Positions 1 through 8,735 are shown, counted from the stretch's first letter. The stretch: DNA of 64,000 nucleotides from JBBQSN01 sp963825505 (GCA_963825505.1 CAWGTL010000009.1:62001-126000); one strand, 5' to 3'. Notes: generated by a model not told the origin, from the sequence alone. A program made the numbers and translations.

Positions 1-442
1 GCTGCAGCCCGACGTCGAGCTCGTCGAGGAGCACGTGGACGCTCTTGCCGCGAAGCTGGTCCTGCGCCCGGAGTCGTTCGACGTGATCGTGGCCAGCAAC
101 CTCTTCGGCGACATCCTGAGCGACCTGGCCGCCGGGGTCACCGGCAGCATCGGCATCGCGCCGTCCGGCAACCTCGACCCCACCGGTCAACACCCGTCGA
201 TGTTCGAGCCCGTCCACGGGTCGGCACCGGACATCGCCGGCAAGGGCGTGGCCAACCCCGTGGGGATGCTGTGGTCCACGGTCCTCATGCTCGAGCACCT
301 CGACGCTCCTGAGGTCGCGGCCAGGCTGATGTCGGCGATCGAGGAGTCTCTGCGCGATCCGGCCACCCGCACGGGCGACGTCGGCGGCACGGCGACGACC
401 GAGCAGGTCACCGCCGCGGTGCTGAAACTGCTGGAGGACTGA
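1..442 (+). CDS. C-terminal part of an isocitrate/isopropylmalate dehydrogenase-family enzyme (tartrate/D-malate dehydrogenase type), 5' end outside the window
   Basis: The reading frame is open from base 2 and ends with TGA at 440-442, leaving about 146 residues. It contains SNLFGDILSDL, GSIGIAPSGNL and MFEPVHGSAPDIAGKGVANP, the metal- and NAD-binding end of the beta-decarboxylating dehydrogenase family that includes 3-isopropylmalate, isocitrate and tartrate/D-malate dehydrogenases. These oxidise a 2-hydroxyacid with NAD+ and decarboxylate it in the cytoplasm. The pattern SIGIAPSGNLDP followed by LWSTVLMLEHL resembles tartrate/D-malate dehydrogenases more than LeuB, but the substrate-specificity helix is outside the window, so leuB cannot be excluded. 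No leucine or serine genes follow directly. Confidence 0.85.
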   Translation, partial: LQPDVELVEEHVDALAAKLVLRPESFDVIVASNLFGDILSDLAAGVTGSIGIAPSGNLDPTGQHPSMFEPVHGSAPDIAGKGVANPVGMLWSTVLMLEHLDAPEVAARLMSAIEESLRDPATRTGDVGGTATTEQVTAAVLKLLED

Positions 443-493
443 GGCTCTCGGGGTGGCGTTCGGTGTGGACGGTGTGCTCGAGGAGCGACTCAG

Positions 494-520
494 CTCCACG
501 CCTCTCCACGCCTCTCCACA
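494..520. repeat. Short tandem repeat, CTCCACGCCT x 2.7
   Basis: Two exact 10-base units (494-503, 504-513) are followed by a partial third unit. It lies in the 224-base gap between the dehydrogenase and the small membrane protein. No further function is apparent. Confidence 0.6.
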
Positions 521-666
521 CCGGGAGGAGCGCATCCGTCGACCCGAGTGGCTCGGTGGAAAGACCTGAGTGCCCGTTGGCACGTGCCCGTCCTCGTGGG
601 AACGCGAACATGCCGTTGCGCTGCAACAGGTACGGTGAATCCACCAGCCCGGCGAAGGGGCCTGCA

Positions 667-960
667 GTGCGAACCTTCTGGAAGATCTTGCCGCTACCGA
701 TGGCCCTGGGGCTGCTCTGGATCGTCCAGCGCCCGGTGGCGCTCCGGGAGCAGGCGCGACGCCAGCGGGCGGCCGAGGAGGGTCCGAAAGGGGTGTCGGA
801 CAGCAGGGCACACAGCGCCCTGACGATGGGTGTCCAGCGGGCGGTGGCCCCGGCCCGTCTGAACCGGGGCAGGGCTCCGCGGTCGCCGACCCGCGACGAC
901 GGGCCGGCGCGAGCGCTTCGAGAGCACCCGCTGGACCGCGCGTCACGCACGACCAGCTGA
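667..960 (+). CDS. Small predicted membrane protein, function unknown
   Basis: The 97-residue product starts at GTG 667, which has GAAGGGG seven bases upstream. The frame is open further upstream (to 463), but that part has no ribosome-binding site and reads as low-complexity sequence. Residues 3-21 (FWKILPLPMALGLLWIVQR) form one likely membrane helix near the N-terminus, followed by an Arg/Ala-rich cytoplasmic tail. The stop codon TGA shares its A with the ATG of the next gene (TGATG), so the two are probably translated together. No family is recognised; the coupling is the only functional clue. Confidence 0.5.
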   Translation: MRTFWKILPLPMALGLLWIVQRPVALREQARRQRAAEEGPKGVSDSRAHSALTMGVQRAVAPARLNRGRAPRSPTRDDGPARALREHPLDRASRTTS

Positions 961-2009
961 TGGCGACGGCTGGTGACGACCGAGCGCGGGGTGAGCCGGA
1001 TGCGGTACGCGGACTGGGGCGGGCGTCCGCCCGGTGGTCCGGGATCCGCAGCCACACGATCGATCTCGGCGGGCTTCCCGCGTCCTACCTGTCCTGCGAA
1101 GGAGCCGGGACGGCGGCCGACGCACCGACGCACCTCCTGGTCCCGAACCCGGCCGGTAGCGCCACGCTGCTGATCGACGTGCTTGCCGCCTTGAGCAGGC
1201 ACGGCAGGGTGATCGCGGTGGACCTCCCGCGCTCGTACACCGGGCGGACCGCGCCATCGGGTCGACGGGGGTCCTTCGAGTCCGACGCCTCCTTCCTGCG
1301 CGCCCTCACCGGCGCGCTGGGCCTCGACGCCGTGGTCGTCCACGGCTGGTCGGCGGGGGCGATGGTCGCCGAGCTGTTCGCCGACCTCGAACCCGGACGC
1401 GTCGCCGGCCTCGTCCTGGTGGCGCCCGCCCTCCCGCCTCCGCTCACCGCGAGGGAGGCCCGGCGCTGGCGGACGCTCGGACCGGTGGGCCTCGCCGTCG
1501 CAGCCCCCGTCGCCCGGACGGCCGTACGGCTCCTCGGCAGGAGGTTCGTCGACGTCAAGCTCCGTGCCCTGTCCGACCCGTCCGCGTTCCGAGGGAGCAG
1601 ATGGGACGTCGGGGGTGGCGAGCTGAGGCTGTCGGGCGAGCTCACCCGCCTTGCTGCCGAGGAGCTCGGCGCGGTGCGGCCCCGGCAGCTCGCAGACGTC
1701 GTCACGGTGATGACGTCGACGACGTCGGAGATGTTCGTCCGGCGCCGGCGCGTGCAGACCGCGATGCGACGCGTCCCGGCGCCCACGCTCGTGCTGTGGG
1801 GAGACCAGGACCGGCTGATCCCACGCGCCTGGATCGACGCCTGGGCGGCGCACCGACCTGACTGGAGCGTGTCGGTGTTCGCCGGGGTGGGACACACGCT
1901 GCCGCTCGAGGTCCCGGAACGCTACGCCGACACGGTCGGCGACTGGATGGCCGGGTGGTCCGACGCCGTCGGGCAGGAGCACGACCCACGACGTCCACCG
2001 CCGTCGTGA
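960..2009 (+). CDS. Alpha/beta hydrolase
   Basis: This 349-residue protein has the alpha/beta hydrolase fold. The nucleophile elbow GWSAG places the Ser near residue 131. The acid is in LWGDQDRLIP (Asp near 282/284) and the His in GVGHTLPLE (near 312), giving a complete Ser-Asp-His triad in the right order. A cap-like helical segment lies between about 165 and 255. The family hydrolyses esters, epoxides or C-C bonds and the substrate cannot be read from sequence. No signal peptide is evident, so it is probably cytoplasmic. It is translationally coupled to the small membrane protein upstream and convergent with the lipase gene downstream. Confidence 0.85.
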   Translation: MATAGDDRARGEPDAVRGLGRASARWSGIRSHTIDLGGLPASYLSCEGAGTAADAPTHLLVPNPAGSATLLIDVLAALSRHGRVIAVDLPRSYTGRTAPSGRRGSFESDASFLRALTGALGLDAVVVHGWSAGAMVAELFADLEPGRVAGLVLVAPALPPPLTAREARRWRTLGPVGLAVAAPVARTAVRLLGRRFVDVKLRALSDPSAFRGSRWDVGGGELRLSGELTRLAAEELGAVRPRQLADVVTVMTSTTSEMFVRRRRVQTAMRRVPAPTLVLWGDQDRLIPRAWIDAWAAHRPDWSVSVFAGVGHTLPLEVPERYADTVGDWMAGWSDAVGQEHDPRRPPPS

Positions 2010-2063
2010 CTCGCGCCCTGCTCGTCCTGACTCGCGTCCGTGAGGCAGACCCCGTCTCGCGCA

Positions 2064-2855
2064 TCAGCCCCGGCGGAGGAGCTCGCACTCCTCGGGTGCC
2101 GGGGCGTCGGTCAGCGGCTCGACACCGATCGCCCTGAGCAGGACGCCGATCACCAGCGGATCGTCCGGCAGGTCGCCGTGGGCGACCGAGGAGTCCGCGC
2201 AGACCGACTGGAGCCTGACGTCGACGGCGCCGCGGAGGACCGCCGAGTCCGGTGGCGTCACGACCTCGTCCTGGTCGGTCCAGATGCTCGTCCAGACGGG
2301 GCCGTCCGGCGTCTCCTCGAGGGCGCCGAGCAACTCGCCGTCCGGGACCAGCTGCCGGCACGCGGCCGGGCAGGCCCCCGGTGCGAGAGCGGCTGCGAGA
2401 CGGGCGGAGTCGGTGCCGTGGTGCGGCGAGCCGAGGGTCACCACACGGCGAGCGACCTGGTCGCCGCCGAGATCAGCGACCCAGATCCGCACGACGACGC
2501 CGCCGGCGGAGTAGCCGATGACGTCGACCGAGGGGGAGCCCGCGGCGACGGCGGCACGGGCGGCGGCGTCGACGCCGCCGGCCTGCGCGCGCAGGTCGCC
2601 TGTCCCGTCGCCCGGCGACGGCACGACGACCGCCGTCCGGCCCCGGGCCCGGAGCGTCACGGCCAGCCGCTCGAGCGCCGTGGTGCTCCCTCCGTACCCA
2701 GGCACCAGCAGCACGGTGCCGGGCACGTCCTGGGGCACCGCGCTCGTGGCGCCTCCCTGATCGCGTCGTAGCGCGAGCGTGGCGAGCACCACGACCGCGA
2801 CGACGACGGCGGCGATCACGGCGACAGCAGCCCGGCGGCGCGAGGTGACAGGCAC
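2064..2855 (-). CDS. Membrane-anchored or secreted lipase/esterase (alpha/beta hydrolase)
   Basis: The 263-residue product starts with Arg-rich residues and one hydrophobic helix (about 9-29), a signal anchor or uncleaved signal peptide. The mature part begins VLLVPGYGGS, with the oxyanion strand and GYSAGG nucleophile elbow (Ser near 116). LGSPHHGT follows, the loop typical of bacterial triacylglycerol lipases of the LipA/EstA class. The catalytic His is probably in SVAHGDLPDD. Four Cys in the second half may form disulfides outside the cell. It lies 6 bases downstream of the ABC permease gene on the same strand, so it may be the last gene of that operon. Lipase class is well supported; the substrate is unknown. 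Confidence 0.85.
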   Translation of the reverse strand: MPVTSRRRAAVAVIAAVVVAVVVLATLALRRDQGGATSAVPQDVPGTVLLVPGYGGSTTALERLAVTLRARGRTAVVVPSPGDGTGDLRAQAGGVDAAARAAVAAGSPSVDVIGYSAGGVVVRIWVADLGGDQVARRVVTLGSPHHGTDSARLAAALAPGACPAACRQLVPDGELLGALEETPDGPVWTSIWTDQDEVVTPPDSAVLRGAVDVRLQSVCADSSVAHGDLPDDPLVIGVLLRAIGVEPLTDAPAPEECELLRRG

Positions 2856-2861
2856 CGGGCC

Positions 2862-3674
2862 TCAGCTCGTGACGTCCTTGGTGGTGAAGCTGGCCCACGC
2901 CATCCCCAGCAGCACCACCACGTAGACGCCTTGCACCAGAACGCCTCTCTCGACGTCACGCCACAGGATCGGGTCGCGGAACAGGTCGACCCAGGCGAGC
3001 CAGTAGCGGGTCGGCAGGTAGTCACGCACGACGTCGGCCGCGTCCAGCGTCACCAGGACGGTGCTGCTCACGAGGAGCGCGAGCCCGCCGAGCGCGGCGC
3101 CCAGCGGGGAGTCGGTGAGCGTGGACAGGAACAGGGACAGGGCGGCGACCCCCAGCATCGACCAGCCGATGTACAGCACCATCAGGAGCGTGCGGACGGC
3201 CAGCTCCTGCGCGGTCAGAGGCGTTCCTGACACGGTCGTGGTCGAGGTGACGGGAGCCGTCCCGAGCAGCGAGGTGCCCACGAAGTAGGCGCTGACCGCC
3301 ACGGCCGCCACAGCCACGAGCACGAACGCGCAGATGGAGACGAGCTTCGCCACGAGCAGCCGAGTGCGCCCCACCGGCCGCACCAGCAGGTACCGCAGCG
3401 TGCCCGTGCTGGCCTCACCCGCGACGGCCTCGCCGGCGACGACCGCCACCGCCACCGGCAGGAAGACCGGCAGCACGATGCCCAGCGCCGCGGCCGGGTA
3501 GAGCGCACCGTTGCCGAGGACCGCCGCGAGGAAGGTGGGTCCCTCACCGGGGCGGGGACCGATGTCGGTGACCGCGAGGAGGACCGCCACGAGCGTCGGC
3601 AGCGCGCAGAGGAGCAGGACCGTCACCCAGGTGCGGGGGCGGCTGAACAGCTTGCGCAGCTCGACGAGGATCAC
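2862..3674 (-). CDS. ABC-2 type exporter permease
   Basis: This 270-residue membrane protein has about six hydrophobic segments. It begins VILVELRKLFSRPRTW, the amphipathic N-terminal motif of ABC-2 permeases, and has GEASTGTLRYLLVRPVGRTRLL, the conserved cytoplasmic loop of the NatB/YhaP type. The start GTG at 3674 overlaps the TGA of the ATPase gene (GTGA), so ATPase and permease are coupled. It forms the membrane half of an exporter whose substrate is unknown. The upstream LolA/RseB-like protein and downstream lipase suggest a cell-envelope role, which is inference. Confidence 0.9.
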   Translation of the reverse strand: MILVELRKLFSRPRTWVTVLLLCALPTLVAVLLAVTDIGPRPGEGPTFLAAVLGNGALYPAAALGIVLPVFLPVAVAVVAGEAVAGEASTGTLRYLLVRPVGRTRLLVAKLVSICAFVLVAVAAVAVSAYFVGTSLLGTAPVTSTTTVSGTPLTAQELAVRTLLMVLYIGWSMLGVAALSLFLSTLTDSPLGAALGGLALLVSSTVLVTLDAADVVRDYLPTRYWLAWVDLFRDPILWRDVERGVLVQGVYVVVLLGMAWASFTTKDVTS

Positions 3675-4588
3675 GAGGCGTCCACCTGGTCCGAGCCGTG
3701 GCTGGTGAGCTCGAGCACGGTCTGCTCGAGCGTGCGGCGCTCTGCCGCAGCCCCTCTCACACCGATGCCGGCCTGGACGAGCCGCCGGGTCAGCTCCACG
3801 ACGGGCATCCCGGTGACGACGAGCCGGCTGCCCTCCCGCTGCACCACCCGTCCGTCGAGCAGGCCGACGGCGGCGTCGGCGTCCGCGACCTCCACGACGG
3901 CGTTGCCGGTGGGGGCTCGCAGGTCGTCGATCGGTGCCTGCGCCACGAGCCGTCCACGGTCGAGGACGCCGACCCGCGTGCACAGCTGCTCGACCTCGGC
4001 GAGGAGGTGGCTGGAGAGGAAGACGGTCGTGCCCTCCTCGTTGAGGCGCACCAGCAGGTCGCGCACCTGGACGATGCCGCGCGGGTCGAGGCCGTTGGTC
4101 GGCTCGTCCAGGACGAGCAGCCTCGGGCGCCGGACGAGCGCCGCCGCCAGCCCGAGCCGTTGCTTCATCCCGAGGGAGAAGGTCCGGACCGGGCGGCGTC
4201 CCACCCCGCCGAGCCCGACCTCCTCGAGGACCTCGCGGACGCGGACGCGTCGGGTGCGGCGTGATCCCCGAGGCCCCGCGGCGTCGAGGAGAGACAGGTT
4301 CGCGCGCGCGGACAGGTGCGGGTAGGCGGCCGGTCCCTCGACCAGCGCGCCCACGGCCGGCAGCGCGCGGCCGACGTGCCGCGGCACACGGTGCCCGAGC
4401 AGGTCGATCTCGCCGCGGGTGGGGAACGCCAGGCCGACGAGCATCCGCACCGTCGTCGTCTTGCCGGAGCCGTTGGGTCCGAGGAAGCCGTAGCGATCGC
4501 CCTGCTCCACGTCCAGATCGAGGCCGTCGACGGCGAGCACGCGACCGTAGCGCTTGGTCAGGCCGCGCGTCCGGATCACCGTGGTCAC
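3671..4588 (-). CDS. ABC transporter ATP-binding protein
   Basis: The 305-residue ATPase has Walker A GPNGSGKTT (37-45), signature FSLGMKQR (about 137-144), Walker B LLVLDEP (157-163), D-loop GLDP and switch His in LSSHLLAE. The last 90 residues form the C-terminal extension usual for NatA/CcmA-like exporter ATPases. The start GTG 4588 overlaps the stop of the upstream LolA/RseB-like gene (GTGA), and the stop overlaps the permease start. It powers export with the adjacent ABC-2 permease. The frame is open upstream of 4588 on the antisense of the neighbour, but that is not coding. Confidence 0.95.
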   Translation of the reverse strand: MTTVIRTRGLTKRYGRVLAVDGLDLDVEQGDRYGFLGPNGSGKTTTVRMLVGLAFPTRGEIDLLGHRVPRHVGRALPAVGALVEGPAAYPHLSARANLSLLDAAGPRGSRRTRRVRVREVLEEVGLGGVGRRPVRTFSLGMKQRLGLAAALVRRPRLLVLDEPTNGLDPRGIVQVRDLLVRLNEEGTTVFLSSHLLAEVEQLCTRVGVLDRGRLVAQAPIDDLRAPTGNAVVEVADADAAVGLLDGRVVQREGSRLVVTGMPVVELTRRLVQAGIGVRGAAAERRTLEQTVLELTSHGSDQVDAS

Positions 4589-5760
4589 GGCTCGCCCCCC
4601 GCGTCGGAGCGGCGCGGTGGCGGGTCGGCGAGGAGCGCACCGGTGGCGTCCTCGAGGGTCGCGCGGTCGATCAGCCCCACCACGACGTAGGCGTGGCTCC
4701 GGTCGTATGCCCGAGCGACGACGAGGTTGAGCAGCGGCGTGCCGACCAGGGCGGCCTGGCCGCCCGGCAGGTCGAGAGCGAGCGCGCCGTTGCGCCGGGC
4801 CGCGCTCAGCACGTCCTCGGCCAGCCGGGACGTGATGGGGACCACGGCGAACCGGGCGAGGCCGTCGCCGTACACCGCGGTGCCGCCTGCAGGCGTGCGG
4901 GTCACCGGCAGGCCCGCGAGGCGGGACGGCAACGCCCACGGCGACTCGAGGTCGGCGAGCGAGACGACGTCTCCAGAGGCGCGACGGTGCCGGGCGCCGG
5001 GCGCCGCCGGCGGCACGAGCACGTCGGCCGCCGGCTCGCCCAGCTCGACGTCGAGGTAGGTGGCGACGAGCGCGTCCAGACCGTCGGTGCCGCGGACCCG
5101 CAGCTCCAGCGGGAGGCCGGTCTCGGTGTCGACCCAGACGTCGACCCGCGCGATGGTGCTGCGGACGTCACCGGGGACGGCACGCACCCCGGTGGTGGCG
5201 CGACCGGCCACGAGCCGTCGTCCGAGCAGCTCGAGCCGGTCGTCGGGCCCGAGCGCCGCGAGCACCCGGCGGGCCGCCTGGGGCGGGAGGAGGTCGTCGG
5301 CGCGCGGGAGCCGCACGCCGTCGGCACCACCGACGACGGCACCGGCGCCGCCGTAGGTCAGGGTCGCGCGCTCGTAGTCCCAGGTGACGACGGCGTCGCC
5401 GACGCCGTAGTCGCCCTGCTCGCCGGTGGTGGTCGTGGTGTCCACGCGCCAGGCCCGCGGCGACGACCACCAGACCCGGGTCCGCGTGGTTCCCCCGAGA
5501 AGGCCGGCCACTCCCCCGAGCGACGGCAGGTCGGGAAGGCCCGACGTCCCGCGGGTCTCGGCCGTGGCCGAGTGCGCGACCGCCGCGGACCCGAGGGCAC
5601 GGCGCAGCACCTGCTCGGGGTCCTCGCCCTCCGCGGGCCCGGTGGCCCCGGCCACCGACGCGCGCACCGACGGCAGCACGGTCGGCACGGCGAGCAGGGC
5701 CGCCAGCCCGAGTGCGACCAGGGCCCACCGCCGGCGGGTCTGGCTCGCCACCACGGACAC
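4585..5760 (-). CDS. Membrane-anchored LolA/RseB-like protein coupled to an ABC exporter
   Basis: The 391-residue product has an N-terminal hydrophobic helix (about 12-30) after RRR, so it is anchored outside the membrane. The rest alternates short beta-strand-like stretches: TRVWWSSPRAWRVD, WVDTETGLPLELRVRG and AVYGDGLARFAVVP. This arrangement of strands and a MucB/RseB-type end resembles actinobacterial sigma-factor regulatory or LolA-like lipid-binding proteins. The assignment rests on pattern, not on a catalytic motif. Its stop overlaps the ATPase start, so it is probably the extracytoplasmic partner or sensor of the exporter. GTG 5760 is chosen; a hexamer TACCGT lies 5 bases upstream, possibly a leaderless promoter. 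Confidence 0.65.
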   Translation of the reverse strand: MSVVASQTRRRWALVALGLAALLAVPTVLPSVRASVAGATGPAEGEDPEQVLRRALGSAAVAHSATAETRGTSGLPDLPSLGGVAGLLGGTTRTRVWWSSPRAWRVDTTTTTGEQGDYGVGDAVVTWDYERATLTYGGAGAVVGGADGVRLPRADDLLPPQAARRVLAALGPDDRLELLGRRLVAGRATTGVRAVPGDVRSTIARVDVWVDTETGLPLELRVRGTDGLDALVATYLDVELGEPAADVLVPPAAPGARHRRASGDVVSLADLESPWALPSRLAGLPVTRTPAGGTAVYGDGLARFAVVPITSRLAEDVLSAARRNGALALDLPGGQAALVGTPLLNLVVARAYDRSHAYVVVGLIDRATLEDATGALLADPPPRRSDAGGEP

Positions 5761-5823
5761 GCCTCACGGTAACCCGGCACGTCGGGCACCGCAGGCGCCT
5801 CGCTGGCCCGGCGTCCCGGCTGG

Positions 5824-5829
5824 CACAGT
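5824..5829 (+). promoter_or_regulatory. Predicted -10 element of a leaderless promoter (epimerase)
   Basis: CACAGT lies six bases before GTG 5836 and no Shine-Dalgarno sequence is present. Actinobacterial -10 elements follow NANNNT and are placed this way for leaderless mRNAs. Confidence 0.45.
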
Positions 5830-5835
5830 GGCCCG

Positions 5836-6880
5836 GTGCGCGTCCTCGTCACCGGCGGTGCCGGGTTCATCGGTTCCCAGGTGGTGCGGCAGCTCGCTGA
5901 GCGCGGTGACGACGTCGTCGCCCTCGACTCGCTGCGGTCCGACGTGCACGACGACGACGCCTGGGTCGTGCCCGACGGCGTGCGCACCGTCCGGGCCGAC
6001 CTGCGCGACCGGGGCGCCCTCGACGACGCCCTCCACGGCGCCGACGCCGTCGCCCACCTCGGCGCGAAGGTCGGGCTCGGCGTCGACCTGGACGACGTCG
6101 ACGACTACGTGGCGAGCAACGACCTCGGCACGGCGGTCCTCCTGCGGCAGATGGGACGCGCCGGCACCCGCGCGCTGGTCTACGCGTCGTCGATGGTCGT
6201 GTACGGCGAGGGCGCCTACGACTGCGCGCGGCACGGGCGCGTCCCCGCCGCCGCACGCCGGGTCGAGGACCTGGACGCCGGCCGCTTCGACCCGGGCTGC
6301 CCCGTCTGCGGCGAGCCGCTCGAACCCGTCCTGGTGCAGGAGGACGCACCGCTCGACCCCCGCAACGTCTACGCGGCGACCAAGGTCCACGGCGAGCACC
6401 TCTCGTCGGCGTGGGCCCGTGAGACCGCCGGCGCCGCGATCGCCCTGCGGTTCCACAACGTCTACGGCTCCGGGATGCCACGCGACACCCCGTACGCCGG
6501 GGTCGCGGCCCTGTTCCGGTCGTCGATCGAGGCGGGCCGCGCGCCGACCGTCTTCGAGGACGGCCGGCAGCGGCGCGACTTCGTGCACGTGGACGACGTC
6601 GCGGCGGCGGTCGTGGCCGCGCTGACCTCCGACCCGGTGCCGAGCACGCTTGCGGGCGTACAACGTCGGGTCCGGCCGGGTCACGACCATCGGCGAGGTG
6701 GCGCAGGCGCTGTCGTCGGTGATGTCCGGGCCCACCGCCGTGACCACGGGTGAGTACCGGCTCGGGGACGTGCGGCACGTCACCGCGTCGTCGGACCTGA
6801 TCCGTGAGGAGCTGGGCTGGCGAGCACGCACCACCCTGGCCGACGGGCTGGCCGATCTCGTCGCGAAGCCGGCGAGCTGA
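5836..6880 (+). pseudogene. NAD-dependent epimerase/dehydratase (SDR), one frameshift near 6648
   Basis: The N-terminus has the Rossmann motif GGAGFIGS. ASSMVVYGEG and YAATK supply the SDR catalytic Ser/Thr and Tyr-x-x-x-Lys, and RFHNVYGSGMP is typical of UDP-glucose/GDP-mannose epimerases. An unusual CPVCGEPLEP pair of Cys at about 155-158 may bind metal. After DPVPST the frame shifts: LRAYNVGSGRVTTIGEV continues in the next frame and runs to TGA 6878-6880. Skipping one base near 6648 restores a normal protein of about 347 residues; the total length, 1045 bases, is 3n+1. A sequencing insertion is likelier than decay because no other lesion is seen. It opens a glycosyltransferase cluster. Confidence 0.85.
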
Positions 6881-6956
6881 GCGACCCCCGCTCGGCATGG
6901 ATGAGCAGAACGGTTGCAGGACAGCCGTTGTCGGTGATCGCCCCTCGTCTTGGGGT

Positions 6957-7281
6957 ATGGCGGCGTCGGTGGTGGACGCGGGGTCGGAGCACCCGGTCCT
7001 GGCTGCGCTGGCCCGCTTGGACGAGATCCTCGACGCGGCTCTCGAGGAGTCGCGGTGGGCGATGTCGGCGGTGGAGCTGGGCCAGGCGCTGGTCGCCTCA
7101 CACACCTGGACGTCGGCCGATCGACCTTGAAGCGACTGCCGGGACGGTGCGGGAGCGGCTCGACCCCGACCGCAGCCTGCGGCGCAACACCTTCCACCAG
7201 ACCGTCGACGCCACCCGCCGCACCGGCCTGCGCTGGCGCAGGTCGGTGCTGACCACCGACTCAGACCCGGACCCGCCCTGA
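6957..7281 (+). pseudogene. DUF222/HNH endonuclease gene remnant with internal deletions
   Basis: From ATG 6957 the product begins MAASVVDAGSEHPVLAALARLDEI, matching the start of the DUF222-HNH gene at 25231 (MAVETVDAGSGHPVFAGLALIEQ). After about 55 residues the sequence jumps to HLDVGRSTLKRLPG in another frame. The other copy has EHVDVARSALKRLPG at its middle. It then jumps to RLDPDRSLRRNTFHQTVDATRRTGLRWR, matching the C-terminus of that copy. Most of DUF222 and the whole HNH catalytic core are therefore missing. The 50 bases before ATG also match the other copy. The 3' end overlaps the stop of the GT87-type gene by 21 bases. It is non-functional as a nuclease. Confidence 0.85.
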
Positions 7282-8730
7282 CCGGCGGACCGCGAGGCGG
7301 ATGACCGACACCACGATCACGACGACCGCGGCCGCGGCCCACGCCTGACGCCCGAGCACGAAGCCGGGCAGCACGTAGTCCGTGGCCGCCGCGACCGGCA
7401 CGACCAACCACTCGGGACGGCGCGCGAGCACGAGCAGACCGACGAGCGGCAACGAGTACCACGGGTACGCGGGGGTGCCGACGAGGAGAGCGCTACCGAG
7501 CAGCCAGACCGCGGTGTCCCACGGACGCGTGACGTCGGCGGTGCGGACGGCGACGACCACGGCGACCACCGCCACCACCAGCGCCAGCGGCCACCTGGCC
7601 TCCAACGGCACCGGCAGCAGCGCGATCACGCCGAAGCGGGAGCGCCCGTCGTCGAACCCCTCCTCGGCCAGGTACGCCGGCAGGTACCCGAGCACCAGCC
7701 CGCCGACGACCAGGAGGTGCGGGAGGTAGGTCGCCGCCGCCGTCACGAGGGTGCTCACCGGCACCAGCAGCTGGCGCCGGATCCCGCCGGGCACATCGCG
7801 CCTCAGCACCGTGAGGGCAGGCAGGAGGAGCAACGGGACGACCTTCGTCGCCACCGCCAGACCGATCAGCACGCCGCCGAGCACCCGCCCGCGGACCCGC
7901 TGGTCGAGGGCGAGCACCCCGCACGCCGCCACCACGAGCGCCGCGGTGAGAACGTCGACGTGCGCGTTGTTCCCCGCCTCGAGCGCCACGACCGGAGACC
8001 AGCCCCAGAGGGCCGCCCACCGCGGATCGCGTCCGCGGCGCAGCAGAAGAGCGCACAGCAGCCAGGTGGTACCGCACGCGACCAGCGCCGATCCGACCTG
8101 GAGCCCGAGGGTCGCTGCCTCCCAGGGCGTCACGAGCGCCACCAGCGCGAACCAGGCCTGGGCGACGGGCGGGTAGATCGTGGGGACCCGTGGTCGGTTG
8201 ATCAGGGTGCGGTCGTCGTTGGCGGCGAGGTCGCGCAGCTGGTCCGGGTCGTCCGGCAGCGGGGAGACGGTGCCGAGCCCGCTCCGGTCGTCCGGGCCGA
8301 GCCCCGGGAACAGGGCGGGGTCGCGCAGCTCCGCGAGCGCGTCGTCGCCCGGCGCGTAGCGGTACGGCGACGTGCCCGACAGCTGGACCCGCCCGTCCCA
8401 GACGTAGCGGTAGGCGTCGGTCGACGTCTGCGGCGCACGCGTCAGGCCGGGCAGCTGGCAGAGCAGCGTCCCCAGGACGAGGACCACCACCACCGCGCGC
8501 GGGCCCGCCCGGCGACCGGCCAGCGCGAGCACCGCGGCGACGCCGAACAGAGCCCACGACAGCAACCACCACCGCACCCACCCGGAGGGATCCGGGCCGG
8601 GGCGTCCGGCGACCACCAGCACCACGACGGCAGCCCCGGCCGCCAGCACGGCAGCGAGCACCAACCGTGCCAGGGCCCACCGGGACGTCACGGTTTCGTC
8701 ACCGGCCGCGGCGGTCCTCGACGTCGTCAT
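7261..8730 (-). CDS. Polytopic glycosyltransferase, GT87/mannosyltransferase-like
   Basis: The 489-residue protein has about 11-13 hydrophobic segments. TDAYRYVWDGR and SPYRYAPGD follow the second helix; the D-x-x-R/Y loop and the YPP-containing extracytoplasmic loop (VPTIYPPVAQAWF) are typical of GT-C enzymes of the DUF2029/PIG-M and mycobacterial alpha-mannosyltransferase types. Such enzymes use polyprenyl-phosphate mannose or arabinose outside the membrane. The neighbouring epimerase, GT2 enzyme and phosphomannomutase fit a glycolipid or glycan pathway. It is divergent from the molybdopterin oxidoreductase gene (17 bases between starts). Family level is fairly secure; donor and acceptor are unknown. 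Confidence 0.8.
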   Translation of the reverse strand: MTTSRTAAAGDETVTSRWALARLVLAAVLAAGAAVVVLVVAGRPGPDPSGWVRWWLLSWALFGVAAVLALAGRRAGPRAVVVVLVLGTLLCQLPGLTRAPQTSTDAYRYVWDGRVQLSGTSPYRYAPGDDALAELRDPALFPGLGPDDRSGLGTVSPLPDDPDQLRDLAANDDRTLINRPRVPTIYPPVAQAWFALVALVTPWEAATLGLQVGSALVACGTTWLLCALLLRRGRDPRWAALWGWSPVVALEAGNNAHVDVLTAALVVAACGVLALDQRVRGRVLGGVLIGLAVATKVVPLLLLPALTVLRRDVPGGIRRQLLVPVSTLVTAAATYLPHLLVVGGLVLGYLPAYLAEEGFDDGRSRFGVIALLPVPLEARWPLALVVAVVAVVVAVRTADVTRPWDTAVWLLGSALLVGTPAYPWYSLPLVGLLVLARRPEWLVVPVAAATDYVLPGFVLGRQAWAAAAVVVIVVSVIRLAVRRSGRVRV

Positions 8731-8735
8731 CTGCC

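Noticed and set aside
408..1982. A 524-codon minus-strand frame opposite the alpha/beta hydrolase
   Set aside because: It is low-complexity and antisense to a gene with an intact catalytic triad.
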